Shown here in pieces: positions 1 to 8,432 of a DNA stretch of 64,000 bases. A model generated the notes under the pieces. It was given only the letters and a program-made list of their open reading frames with translations. It ran no database searches and was not told where the DNA came from. A program made the translations under genes and the position numbers. Source of the stretch: Limnohabitans sp. B9-3 (GTDB taxonomy: Bacteria; Pseudomonadota; Gammaproteobacteria; Burkholderiales; Burkholderiaceae_C); NCBI RefSeq assembly GCF_002778325.1, contig NZ_NESI01000002.1, positions 372,001 to 436,000 of the forward strand. Direction: 5' to 3'. Every line of letters begins with the position of its first letter. Position 1 is the first letter of the stretch.

Positions 1-1079
1 TCGCCACGGCATCGATTCCGGACCCTCAAACGGCGGCTAAGGTGTTGCACAGTTTGGGCGATATGGGTGGGGTTGGTCGCAGCCTGATCGAGCTGGAAGC
101 CGACACTGGTGTGCGCCGTGGTCGGTTGGAAGCGCTGCTCAAAATTCTGGCCGTCGAAGGTGTGGTGAGCAAAGACGGCTCGGCCTGGCATGCCACGGGT
201 GTGCCTTATGAGCACGACACCGCCAAATGGACGGCGCTGGCCCAAGTGCGCCAGCAAGAGGCGGGCATCATGCGCCAGTACGCACATGGCCAGGGTTGCT
301 TGATGGCGTATTTGCAGACCGCGCTGGACGACCCGTCGCCCGCGCCTTGTGGGCGCTGTTCGGTATGCACGGGGCATTTGCCGTTCCCGGGGCTCACGCC
401 CTCACAAGACAAGCTGATCGCGGCGCGTGACTTCTTGCGCGGTGTGGACGTGGACATTGAGCCGCGCAAACGCTGGCCCAGTGGTGTCGGGCGCAAGGGC
501 AACATCCAAGGTTTTGCGGCTGGCCGTGCTGTTGCGTTTGCCGACGACCCGGGTTGGGTGGCGGAGTTACAGGTTTTAAAAACGCAGGCTTTGAAAATGC
601 AGGCATGGAGAGCACAGTCTCACAAGATGGCTGATACGTCGCACCATGCCGAGTTGGGCGAGATCTCGCCGGCTTTGTTGGAAGGTGCCGTGGCTACCTT
701 GGGCCGTTGGGCCAAGAACTGGCCCGCTCGCCCTGTGTGTGTGGTGCCTTTGCCCGCGCCTGATATGGCCTTGAACCGAAACTTGGCCTCGCACATTGCG
801 CGGCGTGGCAAGTTGCCCCTGCACGATGTGTTGCGCTGGACGGGTGGTCCCGCGCCGGATGATGTAGCCTCCACGCCCGTGGTGGCGCATTTAGAGGCGG
901 CCATACAGTGGGGGACTCAGGCAGATGGGCACGATGATGCCCAAACCTTGCCATCAGGGCCGGTGCTGCTGGTCACCAGCCATATACGCACCCGCTGGGC
1001 CGCGACGGTGGCGGCCGCGCTGTTGCGGGAGCATGGCGCTTCGCAAGTGCTTTTGCTCGCCTTGCACTTGCAGCCTTAA
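1..1079 (+). CDS. RecQ-type ATP-dependent DNA helicase, C-terminal part (5' cut by window edge) with fused phosphoribosyltransferase-like domain
   Basis: The frame is open from the window edge, so the helicase core lies outside. The visible part has the RecQ zinc-binding pattern, Cys-x16-Cys-x2-Cys-x2-Cys (ending PCGRCSVC), near bases 300-370, after a winged-helix-like stretch. RecQ proteins unwind DNA 3' to 5' in recombination and repair. The last ~130 residues (bases 690-1079) are not an HRDC domain. They resemble the phosphoribosyltransferase-like tail of some RecQ homologues, with GPVLLVTSHIRTRW followed by TVAAALLREHGASQVLLLAL. The acidic pair normally found in the PRPP loop is replaced by Thr-Ser, so that domain may not bind PRPP. 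The helicase assignment is firm; the tail assignment is inference. Confidence 0.8.
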   Translation, partial: ATASIPDPQTAAKVLHSLGDMGGVGRSLIELEADTGVRRGRLEALLKILAVEGVVSKDGSAWHATGVPYEHDTAKWTALAQVRQQEAGIMRQYAHGQGCLMAYLQTALDDPSPAPCGRCSVCTGHLPFPGLTPSQDKLIAARDFLRGVDVDIEPRKRWPSGVGRKGNIQGFAAGRAVAFADDPGWVAELQVLKTQALKMQAWRAQSHKMADTSHHAELGEISPALLEGAVATLGRWAKNWPARPVCVVPLPAPDMALNRNLASHIARRGKLPLHDVLRWTGGPAPDDVASTPVVAHLEAAIQWGTQADGHDDAQTLPSGPVLLVTSHIRTRWAATVAAALLREHGASQVLLLALHLQP

Positions 1080-1154
1080 GTGCTGTCAAGGCGGGCACAG
1101 CGGCCGCAAGGATGCAAGGTCAAAATGGGTCGCACAAAAAAAAGGAGACTCCCC

Positions 1155-2102
1155 ATGACCCGCGACACCAACCGTGTTTTGGCCCACACCGGCGCCCGTT
1201 ACCCCATTTTGCAAGCGCCGATGGGCTGGATTGCCCGCAGCACCTTGGCCTCCGCCGTGTCGCGCGCAGGGGGCTTGGGCATCATCGAAACCTCATCGGG
1301 CGAGACGGCCAATTGCCAACGCGAGATTCAAGCGATGGTGGACAGCGGCTTGCCGTTTGGCGTCAACCTGCCCATTCGGTTCTTGAAAGACGAGGCCATG
1401 CTGCGCTTTGTCTGCGAGTCGGGCGTGCGTTTTGTCACCACCTCGGCGGGCAGTCCGGCCAAGTTCATCGCCCCGCTCAAGGCGGCGGGCATTGTCGTGT
1501 ACCACGCGGTGCCCACGCTGGAGACGGCGCTCAAGTGCGTGGAGGCGGGGGTGGACGGTTTGGTGGTCGAGGGCTCCGAGGGCGGCGGGTTTAAAAACCC
1601 AGAAGAAGTCAGCACCTTGGTGTTGTTGCAAGCCATCCGTGAACAGGTGGATGTGCCTTTGATCGCGGCGGGCGGCATTGTCGATGGCCGAGGCATGGCG
1701 GCCGCGTTTGCGTTGGGGGCGGAGGCTATTCAAATGGGCACGCGTTTTGTGGCCAGTGCCGAGAGTCCGGTGCATGCGCATTACAAAGAGGCCATCGTGT
1801 CGGCCAGCACCACGGGCACTTGGATGCTCAACACCCGCTCCACGCCCTGCATCCGCGCGCTCAAAACACCGTTCACGCAAACCATCCATGAGGCCGGACT
1901 GATGGGGCCGGAAACCTTCAACGGCATTCAAGGCGTGTATTTCGGTGGCGACATGAACGCCGCACCGGCGCTGGCTGGGCAGTCGGCGGGCTTGATCGAC
2001 GAGGTGAAAACCGCGCAACAGATCATCGACGAAACCGTGGCCCAGTTCCATGCCATCACGGCACGGTTGGGCGCCATGGCCTCTGCACGTCAATTTGGTT
2101 GA
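1155..2102 (+). CDS. Nitronate monooxygenase / 2-nitropropane dioxygenase-family flavoprotein
   Basis: A 315-residue TIM-barrel flavoprotein of the NMO/FabK-like superfamily, expected to bind FMN and oxidise nitronates or reduce a related substrate. Supporting motifs are the N-terminal RYPILQAPMGWIA, the Gly-rich VEGSEGGGF near residue 140, and PLIAAGGIVDGRGMAAAFALGAEAIQMGTRF, which is the phosphate-binding half of the barrel. The ATG at 1155 is chosen because AAAGGAGA lies 7-14 bases upstream; the frame is open further upstream but without family similarity. It sits 28 bases before an MFS transporter and could be co-transcribed with it. The actual substrate cannot be read from sequence. Confidence 0.85.
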   Translation: MTRDTNRVLAHTGARYPILQAPMGWIARSTLASAVSRAGGLGIIETSSGETANCQREIQAMVDSGLPFGVNLPIRFLKDEAMLRFVCESGVRFVTTSAGSPAKFIAPLKAAGIVVYHAVPTLETALKCVEAGVDGLVVEGSEGGGFKNPEEVSTLVLLQAIREQVDVPLIAAGGIVDGRGMAAAFALGAEAIQMGTRFVASAESPVHAHYKEAIVSASTTGTWMLNTRSTPCIRALKTPFTQTIHEAGLMGPETFNGIQGVYFGGDMNAAPALAGQSAGLIDEVKTAQQIIDETVAQFHAITARLGAMASARQFG

Positions 2103-2130
2103 CGCCTGGCGTCGTCAATCAGAGCCCCTC

Positions 2131-3300
2131 ATGCGCACGGAACAATCTCATCTTCAACCTTGGCAAGTCATCGTCGGCGGCATGTGCGGCTTGGTGTTGA
2201 CCATCGGCTTGGCGCGTTTTGCTTACACGCCGTTGTTGCCCAGCCTCCAAGCGCAAACCGGTTTGACCGATGCCGCAGCAGGTGGCTTGGCCGCCATCAA
2301 CTACGCGGGCTATATGACAGGCGCTTTGGCGGCCGCTTGGATTGACGATGTGCGCTGGCGTCATCGCCTCTATAGCGGTGGCCTCTGGATGGCCTTGGTC
2401 ACCGTGGCGTTGATGGCCGTGTCGACCTGGATGCCCGCTTGGGCGCTGGCTCGCTATGTGGGCGGTTTATGTGGCGCGACGGGCATGCTGCTGGGCTCAG
2501 GCTTGGTGTTGGGGTGGCTGATGCGGCAAGGTCGCAGGCCGGAATTGGGTGTGCTCTTTATTGGTTTGGGGCTGGGCATTGTGGTCTCAGCCGTGGGAGC
2601 GTGGGCCTTGGCGCAGGTATGGTCGGTGTGGTCGGATCAATGGCTGGCGTTTGCGGTGCTGGGTTTGGTGTTTTTGTTACCGGCCTGGGTTTGGCGTCCG
2701 CCTGTGCCGCCGCCTGTGGCTGCCGCCGCCCAAGTTGGCGGCGCGGCAACGGCTTCGCGTCGTTGGACGTGGACCATGCTGACCAGCTACTTTGCGGCGG
2801 GGTGGGGTTTTGTCATCAGCGCCACCTTCACCGTGGCCATTGTGGAGCGTGAGCCCGCGTTGGCAGGACAGGGCGCTTTGGCTTGGGCGATGGTGGGTTT
2901 GGCCGCCATGCCCGCTGTTTTTATCTGGGACCGTGTGGCGCGTCGGTGGGGCGACAAGCAAGCGCTGCTGTTGGCCTTTGGTTTGCAAACGCTGTCGGTG
3001 GTGTTGCCAGCCGTGTCGGGCTCGCTGTGGGCGGCGTTGGCAGGGGCCTTGGGTTACGGCGCCACGTTCATTGGCATCGTCAGCCTGACGCTGGCTTTGG
3101 TGGGGCGACGCTCGCCCAACAACCCGGGCAAGGCCATGGCCCGTTTGACCCTCAGTTATGGTGTCGCTCAAATGCTGGCGCCTGTGGTGGCGGGCTATAT
3201 GGCGCAGGCCACGGGCACTTTCAAGGGCGCGTTGTGGTTGACGGCGGGGGTGCTGCTGGCGGGCATGGCGTTGCTGGCCACGCTGCCTCAAGAGGATTGA
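2131..3300 (+). CDS. MFS transporter, YbfB/YjiJ-like
   Basis: A 389-residue, very hydrophobic protein with about 12 predicted membrane segments, beginning with GGMCGLVLTIGLARFAYTPL. The phrase GLARFAYTPLLP, followed by a second segment with NYAGYMTGAL, is typical of the YbfB/YjiJ group of the major facilitator superfamily, whose substrates are mostly unknown. It acts in the inner membrane. The start at 2131 gives a short cytoplasmic N-terminus before the first helix; an open upstream extension overlapping the preceding gene looks spurious. It follows the flavoprotein gene closely, suggesting shared transcription, but no substrate is inferred. Confidence 0.85.
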   Translation: MRTEQSHLQPWQVIVGGMCGLVLTIGLARFAYTPLLPSLQAQTGLTDAAAGGLAAINYAGYMTGALAAAWIDDVRWRHRLYSGGLWMALVTVALMAVSTWMPAWALARYVGGLCGATGMLLGSGLVLGWLMRQGRRPELGVLFIGLGLGIVVSAVGAWALAQVWSVWSDQWLAFAVLGLVFLLPAWVWRPPVPPPVAAAAQVGGAATASRRWTWTMLTSYFAAGWGFVISATFTVAIVEREPALAGQGALAWAMVGLAAMPAVFIWDRVARRWGDKQALLLAFGLQTLSVVLPAVSGSLWAALAGALGYGATFIGIVSLTLALVGRRSPNNPGKAMARLTLSYGVAQMLAPVVAGYMAQATGTFKGALWLTAGVLLAGMALLATLPQED

Positions 3301-3325
3301 GCGAAAACCCCAAGTTCTGCCGTCC

Positions 3326-3341
3326 TGTCAGACCCCTGACA
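3326..3341. other. Perfect 6-bp inverted repeat upstream of ycaO
   Basis: TGTCAG-ACCC-CTGACA forms a small dyad in the 115-base gap between the MFS gene and ycaO. No T-run follows, so it is not a standard intrinsic terminator. It could be an operator or a weak hairpin in the ycaO leader. Confidence 0.3.
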
Positions 3342-3415
3342 ATAGGCCTCTGCCCATCAGGGCCCGTTATTTTCTTGTCGCTGTTTTTCGTTCTATTTAT
3401 TTCAAGGCGACACCC

Positions 3416-5149
3416 GTGCCCACACTCAGTTACATCCCCGGCAAAGACGCGCCGCTCGAAGCCACCATCAACAGCATGCAGGCCAAACTGCAAGCTTTGG
3501 GTTTTCACATCGAAGAAAAGAGCTGGCTCAACCCAATAGACGGTATTTGGTCGGTGCACATCCGCGACCGCGATTGCCCCGCCTTGTTCAGCAACGGCAA
3601 AGGGGCCACGCGCATGGCGTGTTTGGCCAGTGCGCTGGGGGAGTTTTTTGAGCGTTTGTCGACCAATTACTTTTGGACCCACTTCTACTTAGGCCCCGAC
3701 ACGGCGGACGCGCCGTTTGTGCACCACCCGCAAGAGCGCTGGTTTGACTTGACCGATGACGGCAGCTGGCCCGAGGGCTTGCTCAACCCCGCCTTGCACA
3801 GGTTCTACAACCCCGAGCGGAACATCGACTGCGCCAATTTGGTGGATTTCAACTCGGGCAACGTCGAACGCGGCATTTGCGCCTTGCCCTACGAGCGTTT
3901 GCGCGATGGCGTGACCACGTACATCCCCGTCAACCTCATTGGCAATCTGTATGTGAGCAACGGCATGTCGGCGGGCAACACCGCGCCAGAGGCCCGTACG
4001 CAAGCGTTGTCTGAGATTTTTGAGCGCCACATCAAGGCCAAGATCATCAGCGAGGGCATTTGTTTGCCCGATGTGCCCGAGGCTGTGATCAACCGCTACC
4101 CGCGCATTGCGGCAGGTATTGCCGCCTTGCGTGCTGCAGGCTTTGGCATTTTGGTGAAAGACGCCTCCTTGGGCGGCAAGTACCCCGTCATGAACGTGAC
4201 GCTGTTGCATCCCGAAGACCAAGGCTGCTTCGCCAGCTTTGGCGCGCACCCCCGTTTTGAGGTGGCGTTGGAGCGTGCTTTGACCGAGTTGCTGCAAGGC
4301 CGCGCGTTGGACACCTTGGTCGGTTTCCCGACCCCCACGTTTGACTTGGAAGAGGCGGCCAGCGCGACCAATATTGAGATTCACTTTGTCGACTCCAGCG
4401 GCGTGGTGCATTGGGAGTTCTTGGGCGAGATTCCCGACTACGTGTTTGTCGATTGGAACTTTGCCACCAACACCGCCGAGGACTACGCGTATTGCGTGAA
4501 GCGCGTGCACGACGACGGCTTTGACATGTATGTGGCCGATTTCGAGCACTTGGGCGTTTACTGCTGCCGCATTTTGGTGCCCGGCATGTCCGAGATTTAC
4601 CCGGTGGACGACCTCGACTTCGAGAACAACAGCATCGCCAACGGCATGCGCGAAGCGATTTTGAATTTGACCGACCTCGACAACGAGGAGTGCGCTGACT
4701 TGCTGGAAACTTTGAACGCGTCCAGCTTGGCCGACGAACGCTCGGTGGCCGTTGTGATCGGCATGGCCGCCGATGCTGGCAGCTTTTGGGCAGATTTGCG
4801 TGTGGGGGAGTTGAAAACCTTGCTGGCCTTGGCGATTGGCGACGAGGCGGCCACGGTGGAGGGGTGTGAGTGGATTCGCCACTTTGACCAAATCCCGCAG
4901 CAGCGACGCTTGGTTTACGCCTGCATTGAAACCTTGGTGCTGCTGAGCGACCGAGGCGACACCGCGCCGTTTGTGGGCGCGATTCGCCAGTTGTATGGTG
5001 CGGGAGTCTTTGCGCAGGCCCATGCCCTGATCATGCAAACCGATCGCTTCATGGGCATTTCAGCGCCCGGCTTGATGATGGAAGGCTGCGACACGCACCA
5101 GAAGCTGTGGGCCGCTTATGCCAAAGTGCAAAAGCACAAGAAGTTTTAA
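3416..5149 (+). CDS. ycaO: YcaO, ATP-dependent cyclodehydratase-type protein (ribosomal S12 beta-methylthiolation accessory factor)
   Basis: At 577 residues it is close in length to E. coli YcaO and collinear with it. YcaO proteins use ATP to activate amide backbones; the E. coli-type protein is implicated in RimO-dependent beta-methylthiolation of ribosomal protein S12. ATP/Mg-binding motifs are visible: SALGEFFERLST (Glu76, Glu79) and ALSEIFERHIK near residue 200. No peptide precursor or other RiPP enzyme lies nearby, which fits the housekeeping type rather than a natural-product cyclodehydratase. The GTG start is supported by AAGGCGA 7-13 bases upstream. Its stop codon overlaps the stop of the convergent VOC gene. 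Confidence 0.88.
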   Translation: MPTLSYIPGKDAPLEATINSMQAKLQALGFHIEEKSWLNPIDGIWSVHIRDRDCPALFSNGKGATRMACLASALGEFFERLSTNYFWTHFYLGPDTADAPFVHHPQERWFDLTDDGSWPEGLLNPALHRFYNPERNIDCANLVDFNSGNVERGICALPYERLRDGVTTYIPVNLIGNLYVSNGMSAGNTAPEARTQALSEIFERHIKAKIISEGICLPDVPEAVINRYPRIAAGIAALRAAGFGILVKDASLGGKYPVMNVTLLHPEDQGCFASFGAHPRFEVALERALTELLQGRALDTLVGFPTPTFDLEEAASATNIEIHFVDSSGVVHWEFLGEIPDYVFVDWNFATNTAEDYAYCVKRVHDDGFDMYVADFEHLGVYCCRILVPGMSEIYPVDDLDFENNSIANGMREAILNLTDLDNEECADLLETLNASSLADERSVAVVIGMAADAGSFWADLRVGELKTLLALAIGDEAATVEGCEWIRHFDQIPQQRRLVYACIETLVLLSDRGDTAPFVGAIRQLYGAGVFAQAHALIMQTDRFMGISAPGLMMEGCDTHQKLWAAYAKVQKHKKF

Positions 5150-5853
5150 ATCCCCAAACTTTCTAGCGTGACTAGGCCCTTTGGTGTGTGCAGCGTGGCT
5201 TTGAGGTTGGCAGGGCCTTCGCTCACCGCCACCCGCTTGAGTTCGATTGCGGAATACGCCTCTTGCAATTTCTTGGCGCTAGGGTGCGTCACTTCTAAGC
5301 TGTTCAGCGTGACGCCCGAGCGCGGCAGCGTGTTGCGGGGGTGCAGCTTCAAGGGCTCGGTCGCATCGGGCTTGCCCCATTGAATGACGGTGGGCATGGT
5401 GCCATCAAACAAACGTTGACCGTCGGCACGCACCGAAATTTGCCAATTCAGCACGCCTTTGGAGGTCCGGCGGTTGCCGTAAATGGCGGGGCCGCGGTCG
5501 ATGGCTTCCATGCGCAGGGCCATGCGGGCGGCTTTGAGGTCGGGGGTGTTGACCACAAAGTGCACCAAACGGGGCTCGATGGCCACGGCTTTTTGCAGGG
5601 CGGGGTTGTCCATGTCGAACCATCGGGTGGGGCTGGCTTTTTTGGGGCGCACGGCGTTGGGGTCGATGGCGATGATTTCCAAATACACCATGGGGTTCGC
5701 GGGCGTGGCGATTTTTAACAGGCGGTTGTGCGTGCCGTAAAGCGCGTGTTCGCCGCCGGGTCCAGGCGTAACGCCCAGGGTTTCTTCGCACCATTGCACC
5801 CCTTGTTCTAAGGTTTTGGCAACGATGACGAGATGATCGAGTTGTGTATGCAT
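5146..5853 (-). CDS. VOC-superfamily (glyoxalase-like domain) protein
   Basis: A 235-residue protein starting MHTQLDHLVIVAKTLEQ, a typical first beta strand of a vicinal-oxygen-chelate fold. VTPGPGGEHALYGTHNRLLKI and YLEIIAIDPNA follow, matching the large glyoxalase-like domain family (PF13468 type). These are metal-dependent or degenerate fold members with no common substrate. The start at 5853 is preferred over an upstream ATG at 5913, because the fold begins immediately after it and the longer form would run into the divergent pseudouridine synthase gene (start 5899). It converges on ycaO with overlapping stop codons. Confidence 0.8.
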   Translation of the reverse strand: MHTQLDHLVIVAKTLEQGVQWCEETLGVTPGPGGEHALYGTHNRLLKIATPANPMVYLEIIAIDPNAVRPKKASPTRWFDMDNPALQKAVAIEPRLVHFVVNTPDLKAARMALRMEAIDRGPAIYGNRRTSKGVLNWQISVRADGQRLFDGTMPTVIQWGKPDATEPLKLHPRNTLPRSGVTLNSLEVTHPSAKKLQEAYSAIELKRVAVSEGPANLKATLHTPKGLVTLESLGI

Positions 5854-5898
5854 GGGGCAGGACCTTACCACCTCAAACTGTGGGAGGATGCACCCCCT

Positions 5899-6720
5899 AT
5901 GAATTTCAGTCACTCAGCGCCCGAAGGCGAGCGTTTGTCCAAACGTGTCATGCAACTGCGGAGCTGTTCGCGCCGCGAGGCCGAGCAGTACATCGAAGGC
6001 GGTTTTGTGCGTGTGGACGGCACAGTGGTCGAAGAGCCGCAGTTTCGCGTGAAGCAGCAAGCGGTGACGATGGACGCACACGCCAGCTTGCTCAACCTCA
6101 CGCCCATCACCTTGATCATCAACAAGCCCGTGGGTTTTTCGGATGGCCTAGAGGCCTTGCCTGAAGAGCGCCCAGCGCCTTCAGGCCGAGGTGGGCCTGT
6201 GCGTCGCCCCGTCAAAAAAGGCCCGCAAAACGTGCGCACTTTGCTCACGCCTGCCCAGCACAGCGCCCACGACTTCAGCGGCGTGCGCGTGTTGAAGCGG
6301 CATTTGATGCACCTTGATGCCAGTGTGCCCTTAGAGCAAGCGGCCAGCGGTTTGGTGGTCTTCACCCAAGACTTTCGCACCCAACGTAAATTGGTGGAAG
6401 ACATGGCGTTTGTTGAGCACGAGTTGATCATTGACGTGCGCGGCGAGGTGACGCCCGACGACTTGCGCCCGATTGAGCGCGCCATGCGCGATGAGCGCTT
6501 GCGCTTGCCCGCTTTCAAAATCAGCGTGGGCAGTGCGACGCCTGAGCGCAGTAAATTGCGCTTGGCCGTCAAAGGGGCGCACCCGGGTTTGTCGGCTTAT
6601 TTGTGCGAGATCGGCGAATTCGAGATCTTGGGCTTGCGCCGCACCCGCGTGGGGCGCGTGAGTTTGGGCGAGTTGGAAGAGGGCGGCTGGCGCTTTTTGG
6701 CGGATGGCGAGCGGTTTTAA
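5899..6720 (+). CDS. RsuA/RluF-type RNA pseudouridine synthase with Glu at the expected catalytic Asp position
   Basis: A 273-residue protein with an N-terminal S4 RNA-binding domain (RLSKRVMQLRSCSRREAEQYIEGG, residues ~12-60), then the synthase fold starting TLIINKPVGF. The family normally has a catalytic Asp in an LDxxxxGLLLLT motif. Here the corresponding stretch reads LEQAASGLVVFTQ, putting Glu146 at that place; an Asp (Asp140) occurs six residues earlier. An Arg/Pro/Gly-rich insertion (residues ~85-115) separates the two halves. GGGAGG 11-16 bases before the ATG supports the start. It may bind RNA without modifying it, or use a shifted active site. Family membership is firm; activity is uncertain. 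Confidence 0.75.
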   Translation: MNFSHSAPEGERLSKRVMQLRSCSRREAEQYIEGGFVRVDGTVVEEPQFRVKQQAVTMDAHASLLNLTPITLIINKPVGFSDGLEALPEERPAPSGRGGPVRRPVKKGPQNVRTLLTPAQHSAHDFSGVRVLKRHLMHLDASVPLEQAASGLVVFTQDFRTQRKLVEDMAFVEHELIIDVRGEVTPDDLRPIERAMRDERLRLPAFKISVGSATPERSKLRLAVKGAHPGLSAYLCEIGEFEILGLRRTRVGRVSLGELEEGGWRFLADGERF

Positions 6721-6781
6721 AACCCGCGTTGCGAGCGGCGAATGCATGTCAAAATTGCCACCTATTTCAAAGGTGTGTGCA

Positions 6782-6940
6782 ATGAAAATTTTGGCTTTTG
6801 TGTTGGTTTGCTTGGGTTTACAAGGCTGTACGGTGCTGGCCGTGGCGGATGCCGCTGCGTCGACCGTGGTGTATGGCGTGAAAACCGCGGTGAACGTGGT
6901 GGACGCCGTGACCCCAGACATCATCAACAAGAAAAAATAA
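6782..6940 (+). CDS. Small lipoprotein, 52 residues
   Basis: MKILAFVLVCLGLQGC is a clear lipoprotein signal peptide with lipobox LQGC, so the mature protein is only about 37 residues, beginning CTVLAVADAAASTVVYG. The mature part is a short amphipathic Ala/Val-rich stretch ending in IINKKK. Similar tiny lipoproteins are common in betaproteobacteria, but I do not recognise a characterised function. AAAGGTG lies 8-14 bases before the start, and a strong terminator follows. The frame stays open upstream to an ATG at 6704 inside the previous gene; that longer form would bury the signal peptide and is rejected. Confidence 0.7.
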   Translation: MKILAFVLVCLGLQGCTVLAVADAAASTVVYGVKTAVNVVDAVTPDIINKKK

Positions 6941-7000
6941 GTCATCCCAGCGTCAGTACGCTGAGCCCAAACGCAGACAACTGGGCGAATCTGCACAGGC

Positions 7001-7028
7001 AAAAGCCGCTGATTTCAGCGGCTTTTTT
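7001..7028. terminator. Intrinsic terminator between convergent genes
   Basis: AAAGCCGCTGA and TCAGCGGCTTT form a perfect 11-bp stem with a 3-4 base loop, followed by TTT on the plus strand and preceded by A residues that give a U-tract on the minus strand. It probably serves both the small lipoprotein gene and the convergent NlpC/P60 gene. Confidence 0.85.
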
Positions 7029-7063
7029 CATGGGTGTCACCTCAACAGGCCAAAGCGTCGTGC

Positions 7064-7615
7064 TCAGTTGCTGGTCGAATCGCCTTTGTTGTCCACGCGG
7101 CGTGCGCCGGTGAAGCGACGTTCCCAATAGGCTTGGCGCATATCGTCCACGCGCACCTGCTGGCCGGGCTTGGGAGAGTGGATGAACTTGTTGTCGCCCA
7201 CGTAAATGCCCACATGGCTGAACGTTTGGCGCATAGTGTTGAAGAACACCAAGTCGCCGGGTTTGAGGTCTTGTTTGTCAATTTTTTCGGTGACGGCCGC
7301 TTGGTCGCTGGCGCGACGGGGCAGCACTTTGCCCACCGATTGCTCGAACATAGAGCGCACAAAACCGCTGCAGTCGAACCCCGTGTTGGCGTTGGTGCCG
7401 CCACGGCGGTAGGGAACGCCCAAAAAGCCCATCGCATCGAACACCAAGTTCGACGCGGTGTCGCCCACCGATTGACGCACTTGGTCGAGTTGCGCGGAAA
7501 TGCCACGTTCTGCCAAGTAACGCTCAATGTCATCGGCCGCATTGTTGGACGGCGCCGCATGGGCGCTGGCAACACAGCAGAGGATGAGAAGGGCGCGTTT
7601 GAACATGGCGAGCAT
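7064..7615 (-). CDS. NlpC/P60 (C40) peptidoglycan endopeptidase, exported
   Basis: A 183-residue protein with a signal peptide (MFKRALLILCCVASAHA, from the second Met at 7606) and a C-terminal NlpC/P60 domain. The catalytic Cys is in FDCSGFV, the His in SHVGIYVG, and a third polar residue in FIHSPK. These enzymes cleave the gamma-D-Glu-meso-DAP bond in peptide stems of peptidoglycan in the periplasm. The ~45 residues between the signal peptide and the domain show no SH3 fold. The start could be either 7615 or 7606; the difference is three residues. It is transcribed alone, convergent to the small lipoprotein gene. Confidence 0.88.
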   Translation of the reverse strand: MLAMFKRALLILCCVASAHAAPSNNAADDIERYLAERGISAQLDQVRQSVGDTASNLVFDAMGFLGVPYRRGGTNANTGFDCSGFVRSMFEQSVGKVLPRRASDQAAVTEKIDKQDLKPGDLVFFNTMRQTFSHVGIYVGDNKFIHSPKPGQQVRVDDMRQAYWERRFTGARRVDNKGDSTSN

Positions 7616-7750
7616 TCTAATCGATCGATGCTTTGGCGTGAGGTAGCTCTGCTAAGTGATTGATTTTGCAAAGCTTAGTACACAAGTCGAGGTCTATTCG
7701 AAAACATCGTCGATACTCCAAACCTTCATTTAATTTTCGGATTTCTCAGC

Positions 7751-8353
7751 ATGTTGCTCGACGACCAAGACTCCCAACTCGTGTTGGTGGATTACCAAGC
7801 CCGCTTGATGCCTGCCATTTTTGAAGGCGAGTTGGTGCTCGCCAACGCCATGCGCTTGGCCCAAGCCGCGCATTGGATGGAAGTGCCCACCTTTGGCACC
7901 GAACAAAACCCGGACAAATTGGGCACCAACCCCGCCGCCTTGCGCGAGTTTTGCCGTCGCACCTTGCCCAAAATGAGCTTCAGCGCTTGTGCCGATGGCT
8001 TGATCGAGTTGCTCAAACCTGCTGCGCGTGCCCCGTCAGGCAACGCCCGCAGCTTGCCCAAGCACTTGCAAAAAGCGGTGCCCAAGGAGTCCAACCGCAG
8101 CAGCATCGTGATTGCGGGTGTGGAAGCCCACATTTGCCTGTTGCAAACAGCGTTGGATTTGCTGGAAGAAGAGTTTGATGTGTGGGTGGTGACCGACGCT
8201 TGTGGCTCACGCACCGAGCGCAACCGTGACGCCGCGTTTGACCGATTGGCAGGGGCAGGCGCTGAGCTGGTGACGACCGAAATGGTGTTGTTTGAATGGC
8301 TGCGCTCAGCAGACGCTGATCCGTTCAAAGAAATACAAGATTTGATCAAATAA
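7751..8353 (+). CDS. Isochorismatase-family cysteine hydrolase
   Basis: A 200-residue alpha/beta hydrolase of the isochorismatase-like superfamily. The catalytic Asp-Lys-Cys triad is recognisable as Asp14 (LVLVDYQ), Lys74 (RTLPKMSFSAC) and Cys129 (GVEAHICLLQTALDL). The VEAHICLLQTA signature resembles the YcaC/ISOC1-like hydrolases rather than siderophore isochorismatases, and no siderophore genes are nearby. The substrate is unknown; amides or N-carbamoyl compounds are typical for the family. An insertion around residues 90-115 (Arg/Ser/Lys-rich) is longer than usual. Confidence 0.85.
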   Translation: MLLDDQDSQLVLVDYQARLMPAIFEGELVLANAMRLAQAAHWMEVPTFGTEQNPDKLGTNPAALREFCRRTLPKMSFSACADGLIELLKPAARAPSGNARSLPKHLQKAVPKESNRSSIVIAGVEAHICLLQTALDLLEEEFDVWVVTDACGSRTERNRDAAFDRLAGAGAELVTTEMVLFEWLRSADADPFKEIQDLIK

Positions 8354-8407
8354 TCCGATTCCGTGGCATAAGTCAGCTTGCTGCAAGTCCGCCATTCTCA
8401 TAATTAT

Positions 8408-8432
8408 GAATTCAGTACAGATGTACGAATTC
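8408..8432. promoter_or_regulatory. Near-perfect inverted repeat upstream of prpE, candidate repressor operator
   Basis: GAATTCaGTACA on the left and TGTACGAATTC on the right form a 25-bp dyad with one extra base in the left arm. It lies just after a possible -10 (TAATTAT, 8401-8407) and 20 bases before the prpE start, where a bound repressor would block transcription. No regulator gene is adjacent. The size and symmetry suit a TetR- or GntR-type dimer; this is inference. Confidence 0.5.

Noticed and set aside
3689..5038. 449-residue open frame antisense to ycaO
   Set aside because: Shadow of the ycaO codon bias; low-complexity His/Val/Gln-rich translation with no domain.
3416..5149. YcaO as part of a thiazole/oxazole RiPP cluster
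   Set aside because: No precursor peptide, dehydrogenase, leader-binding protein or exporter nearby; length and motifs match the E. coli housekeeping YcaO.
6704..6940. Longer version of the small lipoprotein starting inside the preceding gene
   Set aside because: Would place ~26 polar residues before an obvious lipoprotein signal peptide; AAAGGTG supports the start at 6782.
7751..8353. Isochorismatase of a siderophore pathway
   Set aside because: No siderophore genes around, and the signature around Cys129 fits general cysteine hydrolases.
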